Shown here: positions 49,191 through 57,968 of the stretch, one piece after another | Numbering within the stretch: the stretch's first letter is position 1 | Layout of the letters: every line of letters starts with the position of its first letter | Assembly: GCA_026932425.1 (NCBI GenBank) | Contig: JAIXKN010000037.1 | Span: forward strand, 1-64,000 | Reading direction: 5' to 3' | DNA length: 64,000 nt | From: Burkholderiales bacterium | GTDB lineage: Bacteria; Pseudomonadota; Gammaproteobacteria; Burkholderiales; Burkholderiaceae_C | Translations under genes and position numbers: made by a program | Notes under the pieces: generated by a model | Databases searched by the model: none | Told to the model about the DNA's origin: nothing | The model's input: only the letters and a program-made list of their open reading frames with translations

Positions 49191-49391
49191 CTATCCTCGC
49201 CGCCACTCCTCCCACTGCGTCGCCAGCAGCTTGCGGTCGATCTTGCCGTTGGGGTTGCGCGGCAGCGGGCCGCGCATGGGCTCGACGCCGTGCGGCACGA
49301 TGTAGGCGGGCATCAGCTGGCGGCACTGGGCGAGGAGCGCCTGCACGTCCGCGGCCCGCCTAAGCCTCCGGGTGCGGTCACGGCAATCTCA
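49191..49391 (-). pseudogene. remnant of an AMP-forming acyl-CoA ligase (C-terminal end)
   Basis: The minus-strand translation gives the end of an adenylate-forming ligase: [21 protein letters not shown], then [19 protein letters not shown], the A10 motif with the catalytic Lys, and a stop at 49191. Upstream, EIAVTAPGG fits the same family in another frame, so a frameshift lies near 49,360. Beyond ~49,400 the similarity ends where the XRE gene's AT-rich promoter starts. Exosortase-A loci usually have such a ligase beside the decarboxylase found at 45-46 kb. Confidence 0.78.
49211..49273. repeat. 63-bp direct repeat, copy 1
   Basis: Identical over 63 bases to 50758-50820. It encodes part of the ligase A10 region on the minus strand and lies inside the remnant. 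Confidence 0.95.
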
Positions 49392-49418
49392 TGGTCACTC
49401 GATCTAATGCTCAAAATA

Positions 49419-49448
49419 TTGAACACTTATCGGATATTTGCCTAGAAT
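49419..49448 (+). promoter_or_regulatory. sigma-70-type promoter of the XRE gene
   Basis: TTGAAC and TAGAAT are 18 bases apart in an AT-rich stretch. TAGAAT ends nine bases before the ATG, so the message would be nearly leaderless, and no ribosome-binding site precedes the start. CAAAATAT (49412-49419) and ATATTTG (49434-49440) form an imperfect inverted repeat over the promoter that could be an operator for the XRE protein. Confidence 0.6.
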
Positions 49449-49457
49449 TACAAGCAA

Positions 49458-50135
49458 ATGAGCGAATCGACAGGCAGCGTCTTGCTCCAGCGTCAGTTGC
49501 TCCTCCAACTGGGTGACCGCCTCGCGCATCTGCGCAAGGCCCGAGGCCTGAGCGCGGTCGCAATGGCCAGGCGCGTGGGCATCTCGCGAACGACGCTCGC
49601 CGCCGTCGAGGCGGGCGATCCTGGCCCGTCGATCGGAACTTACCTGCGCGTGATGTCCGAGCTTGGCATCAGCGGCGACCTCGCGCTGCTGGCCGGCGAT
49701 GTCCTGCAGGCGGCGCCACCTGGAACCGCCGCTGCGCGCTCCAGGCGTGCACGTGCACCCGTGCAGGTGACGGTCGCCAGCGACGAATCCGCCCACCGGA
49801 TCCAGGATCTGCAGAGCCTGGCCCTGCACGAAGAGGCGGTGCGCCGGCTGCGCGACGACCCCGGGATGCTTGCGCAAGCGCAGGAGACGCTGGATCGCTG
49901 GCTGACCACGAAGCCGTCGCGGTCCACGGGCTTGTGGCTGGAATGGAGGGACATCCTGCGTGACGGCGCCTGGCGCAAGGTGCTTTCGCGCACGCGGCGA
50001 GCGCAGGCGCTTCGCCAGGCCTCCCCGCTGACGGCTGTGCTGCCGGACGCTGTCCGCCAAGGCGTTCTCGATCAGGTTCGCGCGCTGCGCGAAGGCATCG
50101 TCCTGGGTGACACGCTGCCGACGGACGCGCCATGA
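49458..50135 (+). CDS. XRE-type helix-turn-helix protein, probable antitoxin or regulator
   Basis: A 225-residue protein. Residues ~18-75 form an XRE/Cro HTH (LRKARGLSAVAMARRVGISRTTLAAVEAGD). The remaining ~145 residues contain a helical region I do not recognise (HEEAVRRLRDDPGMLAQAQETLDRWL). Its last four bases overlap the next gene (ATGA), a layout typical of toxin-antitoxin and abortive-infection pairs. It has a strong-looking promoter and no leader. Confidence 0.82.
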   Translation: MSESTGSVLLQRQLLLQLGDRLAHLRKARGLSAVAMARRVGISRTTLAAVEAGDPGPSIGTYLRVMSELGISGDLALLAGDVLQAAPPGTAAARSRRARAPVQVTVASDESAHRIQDLQSLALHEEAVRRLRDDPGMLAQAQETLDRWLTTKPSRSTGLWLEWRDILRDGAWRKVLSRTRRAQALRQASPLTAVLPDAVRQGVLDQVRALREGIVLGDTLPTDAP

Positions 50136-50692
50136 ACCGCGAAGAACTCGAACACGTGATCCGCGCGAGTGCGGACCTGACGAACGAATACGAATTCGTC
50201 ATCGTCGGCAGTCAAGCCATCCTCGGCCCGATTCCGAATCCGCCCGCCGTTTTCACGATGTCCGCCGAAGTCGACATCTATCCCCTGCAACGCCCCGAGC
50301 TGGCGGACCGGATCGATGGCAACCTCGGCGAGGGCTCACACTTTCATCGCAGCTTCGGCTACTACGCCCAAGGCGTAGGACCCGATACCGCTGTGCTGCC
50401 GCTCGGCTGGATGACGCGGGTTCACCGGGTGCAGAACATGGCAACCGGTGGCCGCGTGGGCTACTGCCTCGATCCCCTCGATCTCTTTCTGTCGAAGGCC
50501 GTTGCCGGGCGCGAGAAGGACCGGACCTTCTGCAAGGCCATGCTGCAGCACCGGTACGTCACGGCGCAGGACCTCCTGGCCCTGGTGGGAACGATGCCGA
50601 TCGACGAGGCAGCGCAGCGAAGGCTGAAGGCGACCATCCGGCGCTGGAGCGAGTCCGTACAAACGGAGGATCAGCCGCCGCCGGGGGCTTGA
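50132..50692 (+). CDS. nucleotidyltransferase-like protein (DUF6036 type)
   Basis: A 186-residue protein. VIVGSQAILG (Gly26, Ser27) and SAEVDIYP (Glu46, Asp48) form a divergent nucleotidyltransferase active site, as in AbiEii/DUF6036 proteins; later come HFHRSFGYYAQGV and LDPLDLFLSKAVAGREKDRTFC, a typical segment with a Lys. It is co-translated with the XRE gene. It may be a toxin that modifies tRNA or protein by nucleotide transfer; that is inferred from family and context only. Confidence 0.8.
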   Translation: MNREELEHVIRASADLTNEYEFVIVGSQAILGPIPNPPAVFTMSAEVDIYPLQRPELADRIDGNLGEGSHFHRSFGYYAQGVGPDTAVLPLGWMTRVHRVQNMATGGRVGYCLDPLDLFLSKAVAGREKDRTFCKAMLQHRYVTAQDLLALVGTMPIDEAAQRRLKATIRRWSESVQTEDQPPPGA

Positions 50693-51031
50693 AAGGATTG
50701 CGCGCGCAAGAGCATTCGCCAAGAAACCGCGCGGACGACCTCACCCCCGCCCCTCTCCCCACTGCGTCGCCAGCAGCTTGCGGTCGATCTTGCCGTTGGG
50801 GTTGCGCGGCAGCGGGCCGCACGCCGGTGCCGCGCGCAATGAGGAATTCTGCTCGGTCCGCCAGAAGTCGTCGCCGCCGGCCCCACAAATTCGTCTCCGG
50901 GCAGCCCAGAATGCAAGTCATGCAACGATTCGCTGGTTCAGGCTGCCAGGTGCAGTCGGCCCGGGTCCCGCAGCGTTCGCCACTGCCGCTACCACCGTAG
51001 CCGCCCGATCGACCCAACGGGCTCGTCCATC
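50693..51031. other. 339-bp intergenic region with the second repeat copy
   Basis: Besides the 63-bp repeat at 50758-50820, no gene, RNA or terminator could be supported. The bases after the repeat (50821-51000) show no ligase similarity on either strand, so the repeat copy stands alone there. Confidence 0.55.
50758..50820. repeat. 63-bp direct repeat, copy 2
   Basis: Identical to 49211-49273 and in the same orientation, 1,547 bases away. The two copies bracket the XRE/DUF6036 pair. This copy carries ligase-coding sequence without the surrounding ligase gene. Confidence 0.95.
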
Positions 51032-51616
51032 TTGATTCGCCTGGCTCTGCGCTTCGACGATCCTTTGCCCACCAGCCACCGCGGCGTGGAAGAAGGCGTG
51101 CTGCGCACGCTGCAGCGCTCCGGAGCGCAGGCCACCGTCGCCGTCACCCCCTTCCGCGACGGCGCGCAGGGCCGCCTGGCCCTGGACCGGGAGCAAACCG
51201 CCCACCTCCTTGCCGCGCAGGCCAGGGGCCACGTGGAGATCGCGCTGCACGGGCACAGCCACCGTTGCCGCGGCCCGGCGCACCCGCGGCCCAGCGAGTT
51301 CGTCGGCGTCGACGCCCGGGAGCAAGCCACGCTGATCGCCGAGGGCGCCCGGCATCTGCGCGGCCTGTTCGGACACGAGGCCATCTCGGGCTTCGTGCCC
51401 CCCTGGAACAGCTACGACGACGCCACCTTGGCCGCGGTGCAGTCCGGCGTGCAATTCGTCACGCTGCGCGACATCGCCGAGCGCGGACGCATGCGGGCGC
51501 AATCGCGGCTGCTGTCCCACGCCCGCTTGAAGCCCAGGCTGCCCTGGAAGCTTCGCCAGCGCCTGCCCGAGCAATACATGGTCGACGCGCCGCTGTGGCG
51601 GCAATTGTTGGGCTGA
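51032..51616 (+). CDS. DUF2334 polysaccharide-deacetylase-like protein
   Basis: A 194-residue protein. LALRFDDPLPTS at the start supplies the Asp pair and EIALHGHSHRC the metal-binding His pair of the NodB/DUF2334 fold; FVPPWNSYDDATL is another landmark. It has no signal peptide, so it would act in the cytoplasm on sugar intermediates. The start appears to be a TTG at 51032. It is shorter than many relatives, and lies 91 bases before cysD in the glycan cluster. Confidence 0.75.
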   Translation: MIRLALRFDDPLPTSHRGVEEGVLRTLQRSGAQATVAVTPFRDGAQGRLALDREQTAHLLAAQARGHVEIALHGHSHRCRGPAHPRPSEFVGVDAREQATLIAEGARHLRGLFGHEAISGFVPPWNSYDDATLAAVQSGVQFVTLRDIAERGRMRAQSRLLSHARLKPRLPWKLRQRLPEQYMVDAPLWRQLLG

Positions 51617-51707
51617 CGCGGCCAATCGCCATCGCGCGCAATAGTCACGCTGCGTCGGCGCGGCCGGCAGCTATCGTCGCAGGCTCGTCGTCGTGCCCAT
51701 TGCCGTC

Positions 51708-52613
51708 ATGCCCACCTGCCTGACCCACCTGCAGACCCTCGAAGCCGAGAGCATCCACATCCTGCGCGAGGTGGTGGCCGAGTGCGAGCGCCCGGTGCTG
51801 CTCTACTCGGTCGGCAAGGACTCGGCGGTGCTGCTGCGCCTGGCACAGAAGGCCTTCCATCCCTCGCCCCCGCCCTTTCCGCTGCTGCACGTGGACACCT
51901 GCTGGAAGTTCCGCGCCATGTACGAGCTCCGCGATCGCATGGCGTCCGAGCTGGGCATGGAGCTGATCGTCTATCGCAACCCCGAAGCGCTGGCACGCGG
52001 CATCAATCCCTTCGACCACGGATCGGCACTGCACACCGACCTGTGGAAGACCCAGGGCCTGAAGCAGGCGCTCGACAAGTACGGCTTCGATGCCGCCTTT
52101 GGCGGGGCACGACGTGACGAGGAGAAGAGCCGCGCCAAGGAACGCATCTTCAGCTTCCGCAACGCCCAGCACCAATGGGACCCGAAGAACCAGCGCCCCG
52201 AGCTCTGGAACCTCTACAACAGCCGCAAGCATCCGGGCGAGTCGATCCGGGTCTTTCCGATCAGCAACTGGACCGAACTCGACGTCTGGGAGTACATCCG
52301 CCAGGAGGACATCCCGATCGTGCCGCTCTACTTCGCTGCCGAGCGCCCCGTCGTCGAACGCGATGGCACGCTGATCATGGTCGACGACGAGCGCATGCGG
52401 CTGCGTCCGGGCGAGGTTCCCGTGATGAAGACCGTGCGCTTCCGCACCCTGGGCTGCTGGCCGCTGTCGGGCGCCATCGAATCGCAGGCGCGGACCCTTG
52501 ACGACATCATCCGCGAGATGCGGGGCTCGCGCAGCAGCGAGCGCCAGGGACGGCTCATCGACCACGACCAGGCTGCCTCGATGGAGAAGAAGAAGCAGGA
52601 AGGCTATTTCTGA
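51708..52613 (+). CDS. cysD: sulfate adenylyltransferase subunit 2
   Basis: A 301-residue PP-loop protein; with CysN it makes APS from sulfate and [16 protein letters not shown] (SVGKDS at 34-39), [19 protein letters not shown] (132-150) and [17 protein letters not shown] are diagnostic. The family resembles NodP, which supplies PAPS for sulfated Nod factors. ATG 51708 is used; a GTG at 51693 would add five residues. The stop shares one base with the cysNC start (TGATG). Confidence 0.95.
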   Translation: MPTCLTHLQTLEAESIHILREVVAECERPVLLYSVGKDSAVLLRLAQKAFHPSPPPFPLLHVDTCWKFRAMYELRDRMASELGMELIVYRNPEALARGINPFDHGSALHTDLWKTQGLKQALDKYGFDAAFGGARRDEEKSRAKERIFSFRNAQHQWDPKNQRPELWNLYNSRKHPGESIRVFPISNWTELDVWEYIRQEDIPIVPLYFAAERPVVERDGTLIMVDDERMRLRPGEVPVMKTVRFRTLGCWPLSGAIESQARTLDDIIREMRGSRSSERQGRLIDHDQAASMEKKKQEGYF

Positions 52614-54550
52614 TGGAACTCGACGACATGGCCATCGCTTCGCCCGAGGCATCCCGCGTGAGCCGCACGCCAGCGGAATCCATCGGCGGACATGCTCCCG
52701 CCGAGAAGAGCCTGCTGCGCTTCATCACCTGCGGCTCGGTCGATGATGGCAAGAGCACCCTGATCGGAAGGCTGCTCTACGACAGCAAGGCGCTGCTGGA
52801 GGACCAGCTCGAGACGCTGACGCAGGATTCGCGCAAGTGGGGCACCCAGGGCCCGGCGATCGACTTCGCACTCCTCGTCGACGGCCTGGCCGCCGAGCGC
52901 GAGCAGGGCATCACCATCGACGTCGCGTACCGCTACTTCGCCACCGCGCGGCGCAAGTTCATCGTCGCCGACACCCCCGGGCACGAGCAGTACACGCGCA
53001 ACATGATCACCGGCGCCTCGGGTGCCGAGCTGGCCATCATCCTGGTCGATGCGCGCAAGGGCGTGCTCGAACAGACACGCCGGCACAGCTGCCTGGTGCA
53101 GCTGATCGGCATCCGCCAGGTCGTCCTCGCGATCAACAAGATGGACCTGGTCGACTACGCCGAGGACGTCTACACGCGCATCGTCGAGGACTACCGCAGC
53201 TTTGCCGAGCGCATCGGCCTGCAGCAGGTCACGAGCATCCCGCTCTCGGCACTGACCGGCGCCAACATGACCACGCCGAGCGCGGCGATGCCCTGGTACC
53301 GCGGCCCGGCGCTGATGCCCTTCCTCGAGGACTGCGAAGTCGACGCCACGCTCCTGCAGCGCAAGCCCCTGCGCCTGCCGATCCAGTGGGTCAACCGCCC
53401 GAACCTGGACTTCCGCGGCTACTGCGGCCAGCTCGCCAGCGGCGTGCTGCAGCCGGGGCAGCGGGTGCGCATCCTGCCCTCGGGCCGCACGACGCGCGTG
53501 GCGCGCCTGGTGAACCTGCACGGCGACGCCCCGATGGCGCGGGCCGGGGAATCGGTCACGCTCACCCTCGAGGACGAGGTCGACGTCTCGCGCGGAGACC
53601 TGCTTTGTGCCGAGGACGGTCCTGCCGAGGTCGCCGACCAGTTCGAGTGCACCCTCGTCTGGATGGCCGACGAGCCGATGCTGCCCGGGCGGCCCTACCT
53701 CGTGAAGATCGGCACGCGTACGGTCGGCGCCACGGTCACCGAGCCCAAGTACAAGCTCAACGTCAACACGCTCGAGCACCTGGCGGCCAAGCAGCTGGGG
53801 CTCAACGAGATCGGCGTCTGCAACCTGGCGCTGGACCGCCCCGTGCCCTTCGACCCCTACGTCGAGAACCACACCACCGGCGGCTTCATCGTCATCGACC
53901 GCATGACGAACAACACCGTCGGCGCGGGCATGCTGCACTTCGCGCTGCGGCGGGCGCACAACATCCATCCGCAGCATCTGGACGTCGACAAGGCCGCGCG
54001 CAGCGCGATCAAGGGACAGAAGCCCGCCGTGCTGTGGTTCACCGGGCTCTCGGGCGCGGGCAAGAGCACGATCGCCAACCTGGTGGAGAAGAAGCTGCTC
54101 GCCCAAGGGCGGCACAGCTACCTGCTGGACGGCGACAACGTGCGCCACGGCCTGAACAAGGACCTGGGCTTCACCGCCGCCGACCGCGTCGAGAACATCC
54201 GCCGCGTGGCCGAGGTGGCGCGGCTGATGGTCGATGCCGGGCTGATCGTGCTCACCGCGTTCATCAGCCCCTTCCGGGCCGAGCGCGAGATGGCGCGCGC
54301 GCTGCTGGGCGAGGGCGAGTTCATCGAAGTGCACGTCGACACCCCGCTCGAGGTCGCCGAGGCGCGCGACGTCAAGGGTCTCTACGCCAAGGCGCGCCGC
54401 GGCGAGCTGAAGAACTTCACCGGCATCGACTCCCCTTACGAGCCGCCCGAAGCGCCCGAACTGCGCCTGAACACCGCCGACATGAGCGCCGACGAGGCCG
54501 CCGAGCGCGTCGTGGTGCTGCTGCGCGAGCGCGGCCACCTGCCGCCATGA
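52613..54550 (+). CDS. cysNC: bifunctional sulfate adenylyltransferase subunit 1 / APS kinase
   Basis: A 645-residue fusion like NodQ. The CysN GTPase part (residues ~30-455) has GSVDDGKST at 41-49, [12 protein letters not shown] at 120-131 and NKMD at 175-178. The CysC kinase part (~465-640) has the P-loop GLSGAGKST at 478-486, [15 protein letters not shown] at 506-520 and the ISPFR loop with Ser552. Together with CysD it turns sulfate into PAPS, the donor for sulfotransferases. The SLC13 gene overlaps its stop by four bases. Confidence 0.95.
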   Translation: MELDDMAIASPEASRVSRTPAESIGGHAPAEKSLLRFITCGSVDDGKSTLIGRLLYDSKALLEDQLETLTQDSRKWGTQGPAIDFALLVDGLAAEREQGITIDVAYRYFATARRKFIVADTPGHEQYTRNMITGASGAELAIILVDARKGVLEQTRRHSCLVQLIGIRQVVLAINKMDLVDYAEDVYTRIVEDYRSFAERIGLQQVTSIPLSALTGANMTTPSAAMPWYRGPALMPFLEDCEVDATLLQRKPLRLPIQWVNRPNLDFRGYCGQLASGVLQPGQRVRILPSGRTTRVARLVNLHGDAPMARAGESVTLTLEDEVDVSRGDLLCAEDGPAEVADQFECTLVWMADEPMLPGRPYLVKIGTRTVGATVTEPKYKLNVNTLEHLAAKQLGLNEIGVCNLALDRPVPFDPYVENHTTGGFIVIDRMTNNTVGAGMLHFALRRAHNIHPQHLDVDKAARSAIKGQKPAVLWFTGLSGAGKSTIANLVEKKLLAQGRHSYLLDGDNVRHGLNKDLGFTAADRVENIRRVAEVARLMVDAGLIVLTAFISPFRAEREMARALLGEGEFIEVHVDTPLEVAEARDVKGLYAKARRGELKNFTGIDSPYEPPEAPELRLNTADMSADEAAERVVVLLRERGHLPP

Positions 54551-56280
54551 CCCTGCAGCAGGCCGTCGCCTTCGGCGGTCTTGCCGTGCTGATCGTCGAG
54601 CTGCTGCGCGCAAGGCGCCGCCCGGCGTTCGTCTTCGGCGGCGTGGCCTTCGTCTTCGTGCTGCTGGACTATGTCAGCGTCGAGCACGGGCTGCAGCAGT
54701 TCACCAACCGCGGCCTCGTCGCGGTGGTCGTGCTGCTGCTGCTCTCGGTGGTGCTCGACCGATCGCGCCTGCTCGAGACCATGGTCGAGGGTCTGGTCCG
54801 TGGCCGCTACCGGCTGGCGCTGTTCAAGCTCTATCTGGCGACCGTCGTCTACTCGGCCTTCCTCAACAACACCGCGGTCGTCGCCTCGCTGATCGGCCCG
54901 CTGCGCGCGCTGCGTTCGCATCCGCCCTCGCGGCTGCTGATGCCGATGTGCTTCGCCGCGTCGCTCGGCGGCGTGCTCACGCTCATCGGCAGCTCGACGA
55001 ACCTGCTCGTCAACAGCCTGATGATCGGCCGCCAGATGCCGGCGCTGGCGATCTTCGACCTGTTCCCGGTCGGCATCCTGATCGTGCTCGCCTGCGGCGC
55101 CACGATGGTGCTCAGCTACCCCCATCTGCTGAAGGCCGAGCCGCCGCCGGCCGACAAACCCTCGGACTATTTTCTCGAGGCCACCGTGAGGCCGGACTCG
55201 CCGCTCGTCGGCCGCTCGGTCGAGGACGGCGGCCTGCGGCAGCTCGCGCACCTCTTCCTGGCGGAGATCGTCCGCGGCGCGCACGTCATCGCGCCGGTGC
55301 AGCCCGAGGACGTGATCGAGTCCGGCGACATCCTCGTCTTCACCGGCGACCTCACGCGGCTGGACTTGCTGACGCGCTTCCAGGGCCTGGAGACCCATGG
55401 CCAGCACTACCGGCTGCCGCAGGACAACCTCGTGGAAGTCATCGTTGCCGCGCAGTCGACGCTGGTGCGGCGCACGATCAAGGAAGTCAATTTCCGCTCG
55501 CAGTTCGACGCCGCGGTGATCGCCGTGCGCCGCGGCGGCGAGCGGCTGCGTGGCCCGATCGCATCGGTGCCGCTGGACGTCGGCGACACGCTCGTGCTGG
55601 TGGTCGGCAAGGACTTCGAGAAGCGCAACAACCTGCGGCGCAACTTCGTCGTCGTCTCCAACCACCGGGTGCAGAAATTCACCGACCCGCGCAAGGGCCT
55701 GCTGGCGCTGGCCGGCTTCGCAGCGGCGATCATGCTCTCGGCCGCGGGCGTGGTCGACTTCCTGAAGGCGCTGCTCGTGCTCCTCGTGCTCTATCTGCTG
55801 CTGGGCCTTGCGCGCGTGGACGACCTGCGACGCAACATGCCCTACGAGATCGCGCTCGTCATCGCCTCGTCGCTGATCATCTCGGACGTCATGGTCGACA
55901 GCGGCGCGGCCACGCTGCTGGCGCAGGGACTGCTGGCCGGCGTCACGGACCTCGGGCCCCACGCAGCGCTGGCGCTGGTGCTGCTGATGACCTGGATCCT
56001 CACCGAGCTGATGAGCAACAACGCCGCGGCGGCGCTGGCGTTTCCGGTCGCGCTGGGGGTGGCGCAGCAAAGCGGCTTCGATGCGCGGCCCTTCGTGATG
56101 GCCGTCCTCTACAGCGCCAGCTGCAGCTTCCTCACGCCCTTCGGCTACCAGACCAATCTGATGGTGATGTCGCCGGGGCGCTATCGGATGACCGACTACG
56201 TGCGCGCCGGCGCCCCGATCGCGCTCGTCTACCAGGCCGTGGCCCTGCTGGCGATCCCGGTGTTTTTCCCGTTTCGCTGA
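54547..56280 (+). CDS. SLC13 family permease with two TrkA-C domains, probable sulfate transporter
   Basis: A 577-residue inner-membrane protein. Two bundles of membrane segments (residues ~1-195 and ~385-577) contain the paired SNT-like motifs [15 protein letters not shown] and [14 protein letters not shown]. Between them lie two TrkA-C domains (~205-290 and ~295-380; [18 protein letters not shown]) for regulation. SLC13-type proteins with TrkA-C domains often carry sulfate. The ATGA overlap with cysNC makes sulfate the likely substrate. Confidence 0.88.
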   Translation: MTLQQAVAFGGLAVLIVELLRARRRPAFVFGGVAFVFVLLDYVSVEHGLQQFTNRGLVAVVVLLLLSVVLDRSRLLETMVEGLVRGRYRLALFKLYLATVVYSAFLNNTAVVASLIGPLRALRSHPPSRLLMPMCFAASLGGVLTLIGSSTNLLVNSLMIGRQMPALAIFDLFPVGILIVLACGATMVLSYPHLLKAEPPPADKPSDYFLEATVRPDSPLVGRSVEDGGLRQLAHLFLAEIVRGAHVIAPVQPEDVIESGDILVFTGDLTRLDLLTRFQGLETHGQHYRLPQDNLVEVIVAAQSTLVRRTIKEVNFRSQFDAAVIAVRRGGERLRGPIASVPLDVGDTLVLVVGKDFEKRNNLRRNFVVVSNHRVQKFTDPRKGLLALAGFAAAIMLSAAGVVDFLKALLVLLVLYLLLGLARVDDLRRNMPYEIALVIASSLIISDVMVDSGAATLLAQGLLAGVTDLGPHAALALVLLMTWILTELMSNNAAAALAFPVALGVAQQSGFDARPFVMAVLYSASCSFLTPFGYQTNLMVMSPGRYRMTDYVRAGAPIALVYQAVALLAIPVFFPFR

Positions 56281-56501
56281 ACGGGGCCGGCGCTGCCGCA
56301 GCCGATTGCAGGAAGTTCGCACGCTATTTCGTCTGTGCCCCCGTCCCGTTCGCCCAGCTCGCCGCTAGCATCCTCGCCGCGCGATCGCTGCGGCATCCTG
56401 ACGCCGCTCTGCCTCGGCGCCCTCCTCCCCGGCGCCACGGATCGGACCCACTCGATCATGACCACAAAGCCCAAGCTTCCACCCCGCGCTAGGCGCCCGG
56501 C

Positions 56502-57965
56502 ATGAGCATCGGCGCCTCGATACGCCACGGCGCGCAGTGGCTGCTCGTCGGATCGATCGGCAATCAGGCGACCCAGTTCCTGATCGGCATCGTGCTGGCG
56601 CGGCTGCTCACGCCGGCGGACTTCGGCCTGATCGTGACGGTGCAGATCTTCACCGGCCTGGCCGGGCTGGTCGCCGGCGGCGGCATGGGGCAAGCGCTGA
56701 TCCGCGAAAAGGACGTGGAGCCGGCGGACTTCCATGCGGTGTTCGGCACGCAACTCCTCATCGGCGTGCTCATCTATGGCGCCTTCTTCGTCGCCGCGCC
56801 GTTCATCGCGCAGGCCTTCGACGATCCGGTCTACACGCTGCTGGTGCGCATTTCGACGCTCAGCTTCCTGCTGCGACCGCTGATCAACATCCCCTCGGTC
56901 ATCCTGCGACGCGACATGCGATTCAAGGAGACCTCGCTCGTCAACGTCTGGACCGGCCTGTTTGCCGGCGTCGTCGGCATCGTCCTGGCCTGGGCCGGCT
57001 GGGGTGTCTGGAGCCTGGTGATCTCCGGCTTCGCCGGGTCCCTCGCAGCCATCGTCGCCTTGCTCTGGATCGCGCGCTACGCCCCGCGCCCCTCGCTGGA
57101 CGCCAGGCGCGCCCGCCGCTTCGCCGCCTTCGGGCTGAAGTTCTCGCTCAATGACATCGTCAGCTACCTGCGAGGTCAAGCCGCCAATCTCGTCATCAGC
57201 CGCCAGATGGGCGCTGCCGCAGTCGGCACGTACAACAAGGCCGACAGCCTGGTGAACATCCCGTTCCAGACCATCAGCGGCTCGCTGTACGACGCACTCT
57301 ATCGCGGCCTTGCGACGGTGCAGGATGACCTGGTCGAATCCAAACGTCTTTACCTGCGAAGCATCGAGCTGCTGGCGGTCTACACGCTGCCCATCTACCT
57401 GGGCATGGCCTGGCTCGCCGAGCCCTTCATCCTCGGCGTCTACGGCCCGCGCTGGGCCCAGGCCGCACCGCCGCTGGCGATCCTCGCGCTCTCGGGGCTG
57501 TTCACCTGCATTGGGCACCCGGCCGGCGCAGTGCTTGCCGCACAGAACATGCTAGGACGAGAGCTGACGATCCAGATCACCTTCCTGTGCACCACGGTCC
57601 TCGGCATCCTGGCCGGAATGCACTGGGGCGTCGCGGGCCTGGCCGTCGGCATCGTGATTGCGCGCGCGATCGCTGCGCTTCACATCACGCAACTGGTGAC
57701 GACGCGCCTGCCGCTGCGTTTTCGCGAAGTGCTTGCGGCGCTTCGCGCGGGCATCACGCTGTGCGGCGTCATGCTGCTGGGGCTGCTGCTGGCGAAACAC
57801 CTGCTCGTCGGGCATCTGCCTTCGGGATCGCCGCTGCTGGAACTGGCGGTCGTCGGCGCGGCCGGCGGCCTGGCCTATGCGGCCGCGTTCCTGTTGCTGC
57901 CGATCGGATCGCTCGTCGGTGAACGTGGGCGCTGGCTGCGGGCGCTGCGGCTGCAACGGGCCTGA
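56502..57965 (+). CDS. Wzx-type oligosaccharide flippase
   Basis: A 487-residue inner-membrane protein of the MOP superfamily with about 14 membrane segments. IRHGAQWLLVGSIGNQATQFLIGIVLARLLTPADFGL is the usual start (quoted in part: GIVLARLLTPADFG), and GMGQALIREKDVEPADFHAVF is typical of the lipopolysaccharide/colanic-acid group. It should flip a lipid-linked oligosaccharide across the inner membrane. A 221-base gap precedes it; the next gene follows after three bases. Confidence 0.9.
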   Translation: MSIGASIRHGAQWLLVGSIGNQATQFLIGIVLARLLTPADFGLIVTVQIFTGLAGLVAGGGMGQALIREKDVEPADFHAVFGTQLLIGVLIYGAFFVAAPFIAQAFDDPVYTLLVRISTLSFLLRPLINIPSVILRRDMRFKETSLVNVWTGLFAGVVGIVLAWAGWGVWSLVISGFAGSLAAIVALLWIARYAPRPSLDARRARRFAAFGLKFSLNDIVSYLRGQAANLVISRQMGAAAVGTYNKADSLVNIPFQTISGSLYDALYRGLATVQDDLVESKRLYLRSIELLAVYTLPIYLGMAWLAEPFILGVYGPRWAQAAPPLAILALSGLFTCIGHPAGAVLAAQNMLGRELTIQITFLCTTVLGILAGMHWGVAGLAVGIVIARAIAALHITQLVTTRLPLRFREVLAALRAGITLCGVMLLGLLLAKHLLVGHLPSGSPLLELAVVGAAGGLAYAAAFLLLPIGSLVGERGRWLRALRLQRA

Positions 57966-57968
57966 AAC

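Noticed and set aside
49211..50820. The 63-bp repeat as a simple insertion-sequence target duplication or attachment site
   Set aside because: It is much longer than IS target duplications, no transposase or integrase lies between the copies, and no tRNA gene is near.
52837..56280. A very long plus-strand frame running through cysNC into the permease gene
   Set aside because: Only the part from the ATG at 54547 is protein-like; the upstream half is an out-of-frame reading of cysNC.
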